Below, piece by piece: positions 1 through 11,761 of a stretch of DNA of 64,000 bases; positions within the stretch are counted from its first letter, which is position 1; each line of letters starts with the position of its first letter. The stretch lies in contig JBHGNT010000013.1 in NCBI GenBank assembly GCA_043228905.1, forward strand, positions 19,716,001 to 19,780,000, written 5' to 3'. The DNA comes from Azolla caroliniana (Eukaryota > Polypodiophyta). The notes under the pieces were generated by a model. That model saw nothing but the letters and a program-made list of their open reading frames with translations. It was not told the origin of the DNA and did no database searches. The translations under genes and the position numbers were made by a program.

Positions 1-875
1 TCTACTTTATTGCACACCACTAGCAATGGCTTGTTTACAAACAAAGGCTTGATACTATGAAATAATGCAGCTTGCTGCTCTAAAGTATAGCCACAAGCAC
101 CTGATATGTCTACAAAGAAGAGAACGGCAGCTCTTAAATGAGCCAAAGCAGTAATACTAAGCATTTCAATAGTGTTCCGATCCTCCAAGGGATGATCTAA
201 AATCCCTGGAGTATCAATAACTTGCCATCTAAGATACTTATAATCGGTATGGCCAACAAAGAGAGACTTGGTTGTGAATGCGTAGGGCTGAACATCCACA
301 TCAGCTCTGGTTATCTTGTTAATGAAAGAGCTTTTACCAACGTTAGGGTAACCACAAATCAAGATAGTTCTAGTGTTTGGATCAATGCTGGGGAGCCTTG
401 ACATATGTTGCCTAACTTGTTCTAAGTAAGCTAAACTCGGACCGATTCTCTTCATTATAGTACACATCCTACCGAGTGCGGAAACCTTCAGTTTCTTACA
501 TCTATACAGAGTATCACCATACTTAAGCAGCCTCACATAGTCTTTGCATACCTTGCTGATGAGGTTTCTTGCAGTGTTTATCTGACCAAGGGCAAGCTTG
601 TAGTGGTCTTTGTCATACAGAACGTTGAGAAGGTCCGCATAGAAAGGATGGATGTCATCAACGCGAGGGAAGTCTTCGATGATTTTGGAAAGCTTCTCAT
701 GGAAGTTCTGCTGAGTGTATTTCACCTTACGCATGTAGAACTGACGTAGGCGATTGATGGAGTAACCCTTGTGGACGACGGTGGGGGTCTGCCGCTGCGT
801 GCGAGAGAGGATGATGTCGATGAAGTCTTTGGAAGTGGGGACGATGGTGATCTGCTTGAAATTGTAGAGCACCAT
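1..875 (-). CDS. NOG1: Nucleolar GTP-binding protein 1, N-terminal part (runs off left edge)
   Basis: An open frame of 291 codons starts at the ATG read at 875-873 and continues past the window edge. The product begins [20 protein letters not shown], which I recognise as NOG1, an Obg-family GTPase needed for 60S ribosomal subunit maturation in the nucleolus. The N-terminal helical region covers about residues 1-165. The GTPase domain follows: P-loop GYPNVGKSS (about residues 170-178, bases 330-365), switch region, [15 protein letters not shown] (G3) and the start of the NKV G4 motif at the edge. No frameshift or stop is present, and this first exon has no intron in the window. The upstream leader carries duplicated telo-boxes, which fits co-regulation with ribosome biogenesis genes. 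The C-terminal half lies outside the window. Confidence 0.93.
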   Translation of the reverse strand, partial: MVLYNFKQITIVPTSKDFIDIILSRTQRQTPTVVHKGYSINRLRQFYMRKVKYTQQNFHEKLSKIIEDFPRVDDIHPFYADLLNVLYDKDHYKLALGQINTARNLISKVCKDYVRLLKYGDTLYRCKKLKVSALGRMCTIMKRIGPSLAYLEQVRQHMSRLPSIDPNTRTILICGYPNVGKSSFINKITRADVDVQPYAFTTKSLFVGHTDYKYLRWQVIDTPGILDHPLEDRNTIEMLSITALAHLRAAVLFFVDISGACGYTLEQQAALFHSIKPLFVNKPLLVVCNKV

Positions 876-965
876 GTCTGCAGAACGAGGGGGGGGGAGA
901 AAGATCTCTCGGCGTGGCTGCTGTGAGAAAGACACAGACCGAAGAGGAGTGCTCAGCGAAGGGAA

Positions 966-974
966 TTAGGGTTT
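966..974 (-). promoter_or_regulatory. Telo-box (AAACCCTAA), copy 1
   Basis: On the minus strand, the strand of NOG1, the sequence reads AAACCCTAA about 90 bp upstream of the NOG1 start. Telo-boxes are an established promoter/leader element of plant ribosomal-protein and ribosome-biogenesis genes. Activity here is inferred from sequence and position. Confidence 0.6.
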
Positions 975-1081
975 TGACAGCCTTCTTTCTCTGTGCAGTT
1001 TTGCAGGGGGGCGAGGGAGATCTCTCTGCGTGTCTGGTGCGAGAAACACACAGACCAAAGGGGAGAATTCAGCGAAGGGAA

Positions 1082-1090
1082 TTAGGGTTT
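1082..1090 (-). promoter_or_regulatory. Telo-box (AAACCCTAA), copy 2
   Basis: Second exact AAACCCTAA on the NOG1 strand, in the second copy of the leader duplication, 116 bp beyond the first. Confidence 0.55.
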
Positions 1091-1254
1091 TGTCAGCCTT
1101 CTCTCTCTCTCTCTCTCTCTCTGTCGTGTGTGGTTTTGGCTATTTACATGAATACCCCCATCTCGAGTGAGTGTGTGTAATATCAATATATGTATTCTAG
1201 AGACTTTTGAAAACTCGACAAATGCCCTCCTCTCCAAGTGGGTGCCCATGGGGT

Positions 1255-1495
1255 TAGGGTTATGCACAAGCGGAAAGCTCAATGTCAAGAATTAGGGTTA
1301 GGGTTATGCCCAACCCTCCATCAATGCATGCTTGCACCTACCTAATAACTATCTCTCCGAGAGGGGTTACCCTCAACATGGAGCTGCTCCTTCCACACAA
1401 GTAGAGCTCGATGCCGAGAATTAAGGGGTAGGGTTGTGCCCCACCCTCCATCTCTCCGTGCCTGCACTTGCCTACCTGCCTACCTATCTCGCCAA
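1255..1495. repeat. Two diverged copies of a roughly 145-bp repeat with TTAGGG-like stretches
   Basis: The block around 1262-1345 and the block around 1390-1490 share GGAAAGCTC/AGAGCTC, GAATTA(G/A)GG.TAGGGTT, TGCCC.ACCCTCCATC and TGC.TGCAC.TACCTA. Short TTAGGGTTAGGGTT stretches occur in and beside the first copy. They are too few and too irregular to be an interstitial telomere array. The rest of 1500-2030 shows no gene. Confidence 0.5.
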
Positions 1496-2038
1496 ATCAT
1501 TGTATGTCCTTGTAGCTTCTGAAAACTTTGAGCTTCCTCAAAACCCATCTAGGAGTACGTCATAAATATCCTAGAGGTTTTCCCTACAGAGTCGTTGGAA
1601 TGTCGCTAATCTTTTTGGTTATTTACAACGATACTCCTCTAAGATTCCAACTGATCTACATAAGGGTATTCCACTAGCTTTAAAATCTTAGGGGTATTCC
1701 GATAAATACCCAAAGGTATTTACGTGTCCTTTGTTAAGTATAAACACTCTTTCCACACAAATGTCATGTCACCTTTTGTATATTATGTTACGACAAATTA
1801 AGCTTTTATTGTCTACTAGGTATATAGTTGGGTAAAAGATACACCTTAATCAATGTTATAAAAGGAGACAATAGGGTTTGTTAAATATAGTGAATAAGTT
1901 TTGTGAGCATTTCAAGGTTCTCCGCTTGCTTTTTTAGCATTGGGGTAATCATCCTACTTCTTTGTGATAATGTATTATTATTGTAGGATTATGTGGGCAT
2001 ATTTCCTTAAAAGAAAAAAACATTGCTTTTCTCACATT

Positions 2039-2353
2039 TAACAATCAGCAACGGTTCAGTTTGAACCGAACCAAACCACGAAACCACGGCTTAACGGTTT
2101 TGGTTTTTTTTTTTTTAAATAAATAAATTTAACAATCTTTTCATTTTTAGAACTTATTCTCACATTTTAGGAACATATTTCAAATTTAAAAAATTTAAAA
2201 TAATGAAATATTTTAAATTTATTTTAAAAAATTTTAAATATTTAAAATAACTTTTTTTAAATTTTAAAAAATTTTAAAATGTTTTGTTTTTTTTTTAATT
2301 TAATGGTTCGGTTCGGTTTTGACCCTCTCGAACCAAACCGTTGCCGATTGTTA
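2039..2353. mobile_element. hAT-like MITE with terminal inverted repeats and 8-bp TSD
   Basis: The 315-bp element starts TAACAATCAGCAACGGTT and ends with the reverse complement of TAACAATCGGCAACGGTT, so 17 of 18 terminal bases match. The subterminal regions are rich in GGTTCGGTTCGG-type sequence and the core is A/T homopolymer-rich. Perfect direct duplications CTCACATT lie immediately outside (2031-2038 and 2354-2361). An 8-bp target duplication is the signature of hAT transposases. There is no coding capacity, so it is non-autonomous. Confidence 0.85.
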
Positions 2354-2361
2354 CTCACATT

Positions 2362-4426
2362 GTCAAATCGGTGCAATCCTTAAGGCTTGAACACATTTCT
2401 CTCACAATGACAAAGTATTTCACCTTTGGTTCGACAAAATATTTGACCTCCAATGACGATAATAAAATCTATCTCACACAAAAAAAGAAAATGTAAAAGA
2501 CAAACAAGCAAAATATTAAGTTCCAGATGGATGCACAAGATCAAGATAGTGGTTTTGCATATCAATTACTTCATGAAGTTAAATAGAATCTTAAATAAAT
2601 AAAGCTTTGCAATGTCAACCTATAGATGAGAACACAATTCTCTCTTTTGGTTGGGTTAACAAGCAACTATGGACACACTATTTGTGCAATCAACTTATGT
2701 ATGCTCATGATGGTCATTGAGTTGTGTTGTCTAGATGCATTTGCAACCAAATGAAATGAGGATGCTATGCCAATAGTAGGAAATTACAATATCATATCAT
2801 TCACATGAACCCCACGTGTTGGTGCATGGCGAATTGATGTCATTGTAATGTCGTTTCCAAATCCTGGAATCCCTATCATGGAAGTCATGGCACAATAATG
2901 TGAAAATTATGCATTCACATGAATTGAAAGAATGAAGAGTGATAATCCAAGAACATTGTTATTCATGGGAACTTGGAGGAGAATACAAGATCACCTACGT
3001 CACTTGGGAAAGGCATTAGGGACTTTTTCAAAATGCATTATGGCATGCCATGAGTCACTATTTATGGGACATAAATGGTTGGATACAAGGTGTCTCTTGT
3101 GCAAAATAAATGTTGATTGTAATCGCAATGGTCAACAAAACAAAGAGAAGGATTATTCTCGAAAATAATAAGATTTACCCCAAAGGCACGGGGATTATTC
3201 TTTTGAGCCCAAGGATCATACCCTTTTTACAACAAAAATGCTAATCGCAAAATGTATGAGGATAAAAGTAGTAAGCTTGAGGATGTATAAGAAGACAATA
3301 TAGATACACTGAGAGGGGAGGTCCTTGAACAAATAAGGAATCACAACCTATAGAAATACTCATGACCTACAAGATTAGCTCATATAATCTACAATATATT
3401 AACAACAATAGCTCATGACCTACAAGACTAACTCATATAATCTACAATATATCAACAATGGAAATCAGTGAAATGCGGGGATTGTTGTAGATGAGCTAAC
3501 CAATGGATAACATATTAACTAAGGAGTCATGACCTACAAGACTAGCTCATATATTCTACAAGTATATTTTCATAATTGTCAGGGATATCCGTGAAATATG
3601 GGCACTATCATACATGAGCTAGCCAATTATGCTTGTTTCGTTATAGATAAAACTTTTTGTCAATCTAGAATAAGCATTACTTCAAATCCAAGGGAGAGCT
3701 CATTGTCTCTAGTAACATTAATGCCTATGGATGAAAATAGATTTGGATCATCTTTAGGCACTACTAATTAGTATGTGATCAAAGAAACCATATGAGAATA
3801 ACATATAATCAATCACACTACTCTCGTTATGTTTTCTACATAGAAAACTATCCCTACCATCTCATAAAGATGCACCATTTACAATCAACAGTCTCGTACT
3901 ATTATGAATTTGTGAAATTAAGTTTCCATAGGCATATATGTTGCACCAAACTATAGAATCATCTTCTTCTCCAAACAAGGAAACCACACTCACCAGCACG
4001 CGCTAGAATCCATCCGTTTGTGCACTATCCACCATTGCTTTCCATATGACTTATCTCTCGTTCTCTTCGATGTGAGACAAGGTGTTTGGGCACAACCAAG
4101 GATAAATGACAACTATAAATATTTGGCCCTGAACAAGTTCATCAATGAGCATCACAACTTAATAAAATGTGAAGCCTTTGACCATATTGAAAACAATGCA
4201 ATGTCAATCTACTTTTGTCCCTAAGCTTGAGTTTATTTTTTTGTGCGATGTCAATCTACTCGATTCCCTAAAAACATTCCTATCACAATGACAAAAATCA
4301 CTCCCAATTGCAATGTTCATTTATAAAATTTGAGCATTAAGAGTTATTCCTTCAATTCCACATGTATAATGTAAATTTTTTTACTTTTCATTCGATAGGT
4401 TATATTTGACTTTCAGTGATGATAAT

Positions 4427-4430
<4 letters not shown>
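2362..4430. other. Intergenic, no gene recognised; local direct repeats at 3358-3632
   Basis: Only short chance reading frames occur. At 3358-3632 the phrase CTCATGACCTACAAGACTAG followed by CTCATAT.TTCTACAA is present three times (about 3359, 3412 and 3526). Two of these are followed by related text ending GAGCTA.CCAAT. This looks like an old tandem repeat. Confidence 0.5.

Positions 4431-4472
<42 letters not shown>
4431..4472. repeat. CT microsatellite
   Basis: About 21 uninterrupted CT units. Similar CT/GA tracts recur at about 1102, 5866 and 59698. Confidence 0.95.
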
Positions 4473-4478
<6 letters not shown>

Positions 4479-4526
4479 CTAGGCAATCAAAGTCAATCTC
4501 CCATTGACATTAAAAATATATCGATT

Positions 4527-5645
4527 TTTATTGGCTTGTTGCTTGACAATGTACCATTGAAGTTATAAATTTGAGAGATCCCAAGTTTGATCCTTGCCAT
4601 GGATTAAGCTCCATCCCATAGATTGCAATTGGTCCTTGTCAGTGTTAAGATGTCTCTCTGTCTATCTCTCATATAGACGTGTCCAAGTTCCAATAGTGAT
4701 TTGTAATAAGTTCCTATCTTACATTCCATCCTCTTGATTGTTTAATGATTCTTATCATCTATTGATCTGCCATGTTTGATTTATTGTCATTTTCAAATAT
4801 CTCTCTCTCACACACACACATACAAAATGTTTGTTGATGTGGTCATCGATATCCATCATTTATTGGTCTATGCTTTGTCTATCTCTTAATCATCATGTTA
4901 ATCTACATCATACCCATCATTTATTGATATGTATATCTACACGACGTTTGCCCTTTATTTGTGTATATTCCTTCCCTCATTGCATCTTTATGTGATTTCT
5001 ATGCTCTATTATTAGGTTCTCCATATTTATGGCATGGATTTGTCTCATTGGTCAATTTTGGTGCTTTAATTCAATGTTAGTGTGTTTTTCTTTATTTCTT
5101 TGTTTCTACCAATCCCCATTATCGTGGGAAAGGGAAGTTGCATTTCATGTCTAGGCTCAACCAAGAAAAATAATTACTTTGGACCTTGAAAGTCATCCCA
5201 TCATGATACAGATACCCCCCCCCCCTCCCTTTTCCTCTGGCAAAACAATAATAAAAAAAGTGAATTCAAATGTACAAATTGATTGATCTATCTAATCCCC
5301 TCCTCTTCTTATACCTTTGCCTCAATGGTTTACATTGTAGCAACAAATCATAAATTTGAGGGAACTATACTTTGATCCTTGTCATGGGGCAATGCCTCAT
5401 CCCATAGACAATCATATTTGGTCTCTCGTGGGCATTAGCTTATCCATCTCCTTTTGCTATTAACATGTCTTCAAACTCTCCCTAACACTTCACCTTAGAT
5501 GGATCAACTTATCTAATTGACCAATTTCATTAATCTCTCTCCCAAGTTTGCTCGATGGTTTACACCAGAACATCAAAAGTCATAAATTTGACAGAGTTGG
5601 AGTACAATTGTCACCATGACTTAGGCATTATCTCCACACCGAATA
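4527..5645. repeat. Cluster of diverged SINE-like repeat copies
   Basis: Three stretches (about 4527-4640, 5310-5440 and 5541-5640) share an order of words on the plus strand: a CAATGGTTTACA-like box, then CATAAATTTGA, then a TTGATCCTTG.CATGG-like box, then GCCTCATCCCATAGA or a relative. The two boxes have the spacing of decayed tRNA A- and B-boxes. Read with the better preserved tRNA-like heads next door, this suggests old tRNA-derived SINEs. Poly-C at 5215-5225 is a simple repeat. Confidence 0.4.
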
Positions 5646-5670
5646 TTAAAAATATATATATCTTTTTATC

Positions 5671-5752
5671 GTAATTAGCTTACCTTATTGGTAAATTGTT
5701 ACACTACAAGCCACTACTATGTCTTGGGTTCGAAACCCAATTTTACTCACCT
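5671..5752 (+). repeat. tRNA-like SINE head (plus strand)
   Basis: It contains TTAGCTTACCTTATTGGTAA, an A-box relative, and about 45 bases later the exact B-box GGTTCGAAACC inside a GGGTTCGAAACCC T-arm. There is no anticodon arm or acceptor stem good enough for a tRNA gene. A Pol III SINE promoter is the likelier reading. Confidence 0.5.
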
Positions 5753-5796
5753 CTATATTATATACTTCATACATATCTCTTAATTCACTAGATGCC

Positions 5797-5862
5797 ACTG
5801 TGGAATGTAGGGGTTGAACCCATACCTGGTCTCCATTGTTCAACCTTACCAACTGAGCTACA

Positions 5863-5866
<4 letters not shown>
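5797..5866 (-). repeat. tRNA-like SINE head (minus strand)
   Basis: On the minus strand it reads GGATGTAGCTCAGTTGGTAA (perfect A-box) and later GGGTTCAACCCC (B-box), closing with TACATTCC, which pairs with the starting GGATGTA apart from one extra base. The middle does not fold as a standard anticodon arm. It abuts a GA microsatellite on its 5' side. Best read as a tRNA-derived SINE promoter or tRNA pseudogene. Confidence 0.55.

Positions 5867-5905
<39 letters not shown>
5866..5905. repeat. CT microsatellite
   Basis: About 19 CT units directly next to the minus-strand tRNA-like head. Confidence 0.95.
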
Positions 5906-5907
<2 letters not shown>

Positions 5908-6860
5908 GCACCTCTAGACCCTAACCATGAGTTATGGGTCAATATTGGCCTCTCTATGGATGCTAAAAAATATCTATCTATCTTCTTTGTTGGCCCTATT
6001 CCTTTGATCATATACATGATCATGTTTTCTTTTATTACTCCGACGATGTGAAGAAAAGGGCCTTTCTTTAACACCACCGGAACATTGGGTTAGTCTTACT
6101 AAATATATGTATGTACATACATACATAGTGAGTGTTAACACTCTTGTGTGTTATTATTTATGGTTGTAGCCTTTTTGCCCATTTGTGACCCTATATCCAA
6201 AAACAAATCTCTTCCCATCCCCCCCCCGGTTTTCTGTCTCCGCCTGCGTTTTTCTTCATCATTATGCTACCATTTCTTCGTCTTCTCGTATGATCCCTTC
6301 TGAAACCCACATGAATTATCTCTGCTCCGTTGCAGACGTGGGAGAGGTTTTGACCCATTGAATCATCCTTCCCCTGTTTACTTCTAATTCTGCTACAGAC
6401 CTCCCCCCCCCCCCCCCCCCTTCTTTGTCGCAGTAGAGAGCTAGAACGATGTCTACGGAAAAGAAACTGTTTTTTAACCTCTATTTCTGGTAAGCATTAT
6501 GTGATAAAAAGTGCATTAACTCCAGTTTTTTCAGAATGCGTCTGAAGGAAAAATGTGCTGATTGTCGATATGTTTTTTAGTGAGAATTATGGCATGAAAA
6601 GTGTATTAATTTCAATATTTTCAAAAACTAAGAAATGTGCTTTTTCAAAAGCCTTTTTTTATGTAAGGGTAGGATCTTGACACATGAAGAAGCATTGTGT
6701 ACCTTTGTTGTAGATTCAACTATTGTCGAGAATCCTAGGAAACAGGCAAAGTACCTTGTTTGTCAGCTAGAAATTGACCCTAGAAAATACCATAGCACGT
6801 ATTAAAAAACTCCAATTCTCAAGTATCGACATTTTCCAAATTCTTTGTTTGGGCCATAAC
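5906..6860. other. Upstream region of the kinase gene, no exon recognised
   Basis: It holds a TACATACATACATA tract (about 6112-6126), C-runs at about 6220 and 6404-6420, and pyrimidine-rich sequence that could be leader or promoter. An ATG at 6449 opens only a 14-codon frame. No family match could be read in any frame. Confidence 0.4.
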
Positions 6861-7806
6861 TTGTTTTACTAGAAGATTCAGATATGACATTACCATTGCA
6901 TACATCAGCCCATTACTTTGTTGTACGCACATTTAAAATATGGACACACCATAATTTAAATGACATTACCATTACTTGTTTTACTAGAAGATTCAGATAT
7001 GACATTACCATTGCATACATCAGCCCATTACTTTGTTGTACACACCATTTAAAATATGGACGTGCACCCATGGGAAACATGAAAAAAGCTGGCAATGATG
7101 CCAGCCAAATTTGAGAATCAAATGAAATGTTTCTCCAGCGATAGGTAAGTGTATCTGCAGATTAAAAAAGATAAGCATGTACTGCTCCATGAAGTGGTCA
7201 ACAGCATTAGGCATTGAGCCTTAGTGCTGTTGAGCTGAAATCCCTCATAGAATAATGTAGACTGTGTAGTTTGAATTTTGCATCTATGTGTTTGTTATTT
7301 TACTTCTTGGATTCTTTTTAAATACCGTTTTTTTTTTCTTTTGCTCCATTATTAGGTGCTGAACCTCATTCCTCAATATTAGACCTCCATTACTTGTTTT
7401 ACTAGAAGATTCAGATATGACATTACCATTGCATACATCAGCCCATTACTTTGTTGTACACACCATTTAAAATATGGACGTGCACCCATGGGAAACATGA
7501 AAAAAGCTGGCAATGATGCCAGCCAAATTTGAGAATCAAATGAAATGTTTCTCCAGCGATAGGTAAGTGTATCTGCAGATTAAAAAAGATAAGCATGTAC
7601 TGCTCCATGAAGTGGTCAACAGCATTAGGCATTGAGCCTTAGTGTTGTTGAGCTGAAATCCCTCATAGAATAATGTAGACTGTGTAGTTTGAATTTTGCA
7701 TCTATGTGTTTGTTATTTTACTTCTTGGATTCTTTTTAAATACCGTTTTTTTTTTTCTTTTGCTCCATTATTAGGTGCTGAACCTCATTCCTCAATATTA
7801 GACCTC
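6861..7806. repeat. Recent 418-bp tandem duplication plus an older partial copy
   Basis: 6969-7386 and 7387-7806 are nearly identical: I see a C/T change at TTAGTG(C/T)TGTTG and a one-base T-run difference. A third, partial copy of the first 90 bp or so lies at 6861-6960, offset by 115 bp. The duplication ends about 65 bp before the kinase start codon, so it lies in the presumed leader or promoter. The repeated 195-bp reading frames inside are by-products. Confidence 0.9.
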
Positions 7807-7873
7807 TGAATGCCTTAAGGATAGGTATTTAATACCATCTGAAAAATGTCAATCTGAAATAACATCTAGAAAT

Positions 7874-10800
7874 ATGAAACAAATTCAGGCAGAGGTCTCA
7901 CTTCTTCAATCGGCAGAGTCGCTTCTATCAGAATTATCAGGCCTTAACACTGAAGATGTCTCACCAGGAAAACTCTATCCAAAAAGATGCCTCTCGTTAT
8001 GGAGAAAGTCAGGCTTTTGGCATGCTGAATCGACACGTCGAATCTTGGAAACAATGTCTATTAATAAAAGTATTGGCTCCAGAAAGAATGTTTCAGAAAT
8101 GCAAGCGAATAGTAGAATCATTACAGAAAATGAAACTATATTAAATGACTGTAGCCCATGTGATATAGCTGCATGCTCTCCTGAGCTCCCTTCGTGGAGA
8201 TGCTTCACGCTGGCTGAGATCCTTTCTGCAACAAGTAACTTCAATCCAGGTAATTGTTATATTCCTTTTCAATAGACTAGTGTTTAAACTTTAGAGACAA
8301 TTGAATCACTGATAAATCAAATATGAAAGGAGAAATCATAGCTTTTATTTATTTTGATACATGAATCTGAAACTTTGAAACATTTAACCATATCACTATT
8401 ATCTTTTATTTCACCATGAATCTGCAGATAATATAGTAGGTAAAGGGGGCTATGCAAAAGTATATAAAGGTACTCTGGTGGATGGCCAAGTTATTGCCAT
8501 TAAAAAACTTGATCAATCTGATTCCGATGAGCTGAAGGAGAAGGACTTTCTAGTAGAGATAGGTATCATGGCCCATATTTCTCATCCAAATACGACACCA
8601 TTGCTTGGCTTTTGCCTTGAGGGTGGGTTATATTTGGTATACAAATTTTATCCACATGGAAGCCTTGCAAGCATATTACATGGTATTATGATTTTATCAT
8701 ATTTTTATAAATATTTCCACTAACAATTACACTATGGATTTCCTCAAACATTTTCTTGCTTTCAGGTCCCAGGCTAAAAACATTTGATTGGCCTCTGAGA
8801 TATAAGGTGGCTATCGGCACTGCTCGGGGACTTCTCTATTTGCATGAAAAATGTCGACGTCGTATCATCCATAGGGATATTAAAGCATCAAATGTCTTGC
8901 TTGATGATGACTATGAGCCACAGGTAAAAGTACTGCTGTTTTGGAAATGCGCTTTGTCTCATCTCACAGGTTTCTAATGGACAGATTTCAGATTTTGGTC
9001 TAGCAAAATGGCTTCCTAGGGAATGGACTCATCATTCTGTATCTCCAATTGAAGGAACTTTCGGGTATAGAGGACATACCTTTCTCTGCTTCTATGCATT
9101 AAGACTTTATTTTGTTGCGAGTCTTCTATTTGTCGTTTACTGGGTAGTCTCTTTTTTGAAATGTAATCCAAATATGATCTAATTTATATCACAGCATTGC
9201 CGAGATACCTAATCCTTATAAATCGCTGGTATTGTAATATTTGTTGAGTTTTTTGTTCACTTAGTGATGGTAATACATCCTCCCTTATTTTTGTGTTGTT
9301 TCTCTAGGTTATAGTCTGTTTCATTAGCTTCTTGTTAGCACCTCCCCGTGCTCTCATTGTGCTAGTGAAATGAAGACTGCATCTGTCTGTTTTATGTGTT
9401 TTTTCAGGGTTGCCAAATATATTTCATTTTCTTCCTTGTTCTTGTAAGGGTTGCCAAATCTCCTCTGTTGTATGCCTCTTCTTTTCATGGTGGCCAAATA
9501 CCTTTTGTATGCTTTCATGATCTTTTTACAGTTGTCAAATACTTTTTGTATGCTTCCATGTTCTTTTCACATTTGGCAAATACCTTTTGTGTGCTTCCTT
9601 GTTCTTTTCAGAATTGCCAAATATTTCAGCTTGTCACCACATAAAATTGTAGTTGTGACTTATTCTCTACAAAAGTGCCTGTAGGTTATTCTAGAGTCAC
9701 ATGATTCTTGTTGCAAGCTTCCTGGTTTCTCACAGAATTACACACAGTAGGATTCTTTCAAATGTGTATTTGTTGGCACTGCCTGACAGCACGACAAACT
9801 GGAATATATTTTACTAGAATGCAGGATGGCTGTAGATCTTGTACACAATTATAAAGCTAAGTTACTAGATAATGATTATGTCATTCATGGTACTGCTAAC
9901 AGCAACTCGTGTGGGAACTCATTAAATTTTGAGGTGAAATGTGAAATGAAGATAAGTGTAAAGAAATGCATGAACGAAGTATCAGCACAATAGAACAAAC
10001 AGACCTATCAACTCTAGGAGACATGCATGGGTTTAAGTTTCTTTATGTGCATTTCATCTGATGTAAGTTCTTGCTTCCTTGTAAAGCACTTGGGCATGCC
10101 ATTTCATTGCAAAAGTTTCTTGCATGCTTTCCAATTCATGTCAATTCTCGATTAGTCCTTCCTGAGCAAAAATAGGCTTTTGATTAGATTGAAGCCAACA
10201 TTCTACTTCCATCTAATTCCAAAGGAAATATCTTTTATGTCCCAAAATAAAACAAGTGGTAAGAGAGAAGAAAGTACTTGATCATAATTTCTAAATGTTC
10301 ATCTTGTTTACAGTATAACTGCTGATTTCTATGTACGCAAATTTAGAATGAACATTTGATGATGGTGAACAATATTTTTCCTGGCAGATACCTTGCACCA
10401 GAGTATCATATGCATGGTATTGTCGATGAAAAGACTGACATATACTCTTTTGGTGTTCTCCTGTTGGAAATCATCTCTGGGCGTCGAGCTGTGGATGATG
10501 ATCAGCAATGCCTCGTCAATTGGGTAGGTCTTATGGGAGGATTTAGCTTATTGAGCTTCGTCTATTTTTGCTGAATATCCTTTCTGGTTCTAGGCAAGGC
10601 CATTATTAGAATCAAGGAACATCCAAGAGCTAGCTGATCCAGAATTGCGGGGTTCTTTTAACTATCATCAAATGCACTCCATGGTTATCACTGCAGAAAT
10701 GTGTGTACGGCAATCGTCTATTTCAAGGCCATCAACTAATCAAGTATGCTACTTGAACTTTATGACCATCATTTTGTTACGCATGAGTTGATTAATATGG

Positions 10801-11761
10801 ACACTTTCCAATGTTAAATCATGATAAACAGATGGTGTATTAAAATATTATAGGGATATCCTAAAGTAGCATATAAGAAACGTCGCTTAAAGAACCTGAG
10901 ATACCATGCCAAATATCAGAATAGGCATGAACTTCTAATTAATCCTGGCCATTTGTCAGTTATTCTGAGGTGAAGATAATCGTCCTTTTCTAGCTTCTTG
11001 CTCTCATCTGACATTTAGCATCACTATTATACCTCTAGGCGATATCATAGAATGAAGTTGCTTCAATAAAGTTGTCTGAGATGAAAACACTTACATTCCT
11101 ACAGTCAGTGAAGTGAAACCTAGCCACAACTTTAACTATCTAAGCTTACTAGTAACTAGTTGATGCTTGAGTACTTGCCCCTACAAAGATCTGGTTGAAA
11201 ACTTGTAACTGGTACCCCTCTTGTTTCACTTCAGATTATTTCCAAAGCTGTAGACCCTGTTTCCAGCATAGTAGAACATATGACCCTTTGTCGGATCATA
11301 TTGATCACTTTGTGACTGCATAAGCTGAATAGATGGGATCGTGAATTGATTGAGAGTGTTGAATCATGTTATGAGATTGCGTATATCATTAAAAGTGTTT
11401 TAATGTATATATAATTGCAGACTCTAACTATGTGTTGCTAACGTCATGTCCCAAAATCTCGTCGTTAACCATTTATTTTCAAAAATTAGAGTTGGGTTCT
11501 GGCTTAGAATCCTAGAATTTGGTATTAGTCTCTTTAAGTTTGTTAAAATGGTCTGCATTTATGCATCTCTGCTCACCTGGAGTTAAGGATAGATGTTTGT
11601 AAACATTATATTTGTCACAAAAGAACCATCAAAGTTCTACCATTTTTGGATTGCCATCGTTAAGGAACACCATTGTAAGTGCAACAGTTTCTGATTCACT
11701 AATATACCGTTGATGCATTTTTGGCTTAATTCAGGTGCTGAAACTTTTATATGCAAGATAA
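7874..11761 (+). CDS. Receptor-like cytoplasmic kinase, RLCK-VI type, short C terminus
   Basis: Exons: 7874-8249, 8428-8682, 8766-8923, 8985-9064, 10388-10523, 10594-10743, 11735-11761. All joins are GT-AG and in phase, giving 393 residues. Residues 1-110 are a low-similarity N-terminal region. From [18 protein letters not shown] the protein matches RLCK-VI kinases (the ROP-binding RBK1/RBK2 group): glycine loop GKGGYAKV (130-137), lysine K151, HRD 246-248, DFG 266-268, then APE and [11 protein letters not shown]. All catalytic residues are present, so a cytoplasmic Ser/Thr kinase acting with Rho-of-plants GTPases is likely. The oddity is the end: after VLKLL the last exon reads YAR and stop, whereas relatives carry about 50 more residues. 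Transcripts could instead use another last exon. There is no signal peptide or membrane segment. Confidence 0.85.
9396..9630. repeat. Degenerate roughly 48-bp minisatellite inside kinase intron 4
   Basis: Five or so units each contain a TTGCCAAAT-like word, TTTTGTATGC.T and CATGTTCTTTTCA-like text at spacing near 48 bp. It lies in the 1.3-kb intron between exons 4 and 5 and is noncoding. Confidence 0.7.

Larger units (their letters stand above)
898..1103. repeat. Imperfect tandem duplication in the NOG1 leader/promoter
   Basis: Two copies of about 90 bp (roughly 898-1000 and 1016-1103) share GAGATCTCTC, GAGAAA..ACACAGACC and CAGCGAAGGGAATTAGGGTT in the same order and spacing. Each copy holds one telo-box, so the duplication doubled that site. 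The second copy ends in a CT microsatellite (about 1102-1122). Confidence 0.8.

Noticed and set aside
1250-1312. TTAGGGTTAGGG stretches as an interstitial telomere array
   Set aside because: Only two or three irregular units inside a diverged 145-bp repeat; plant telomeres use TTTAGGG arrays.
5685-6077. 130-codon minus-strand frame
   Set aside because: It reads through a CT microsatellite (Arg-Glu run) and two tRNA-like repeats; no homology.
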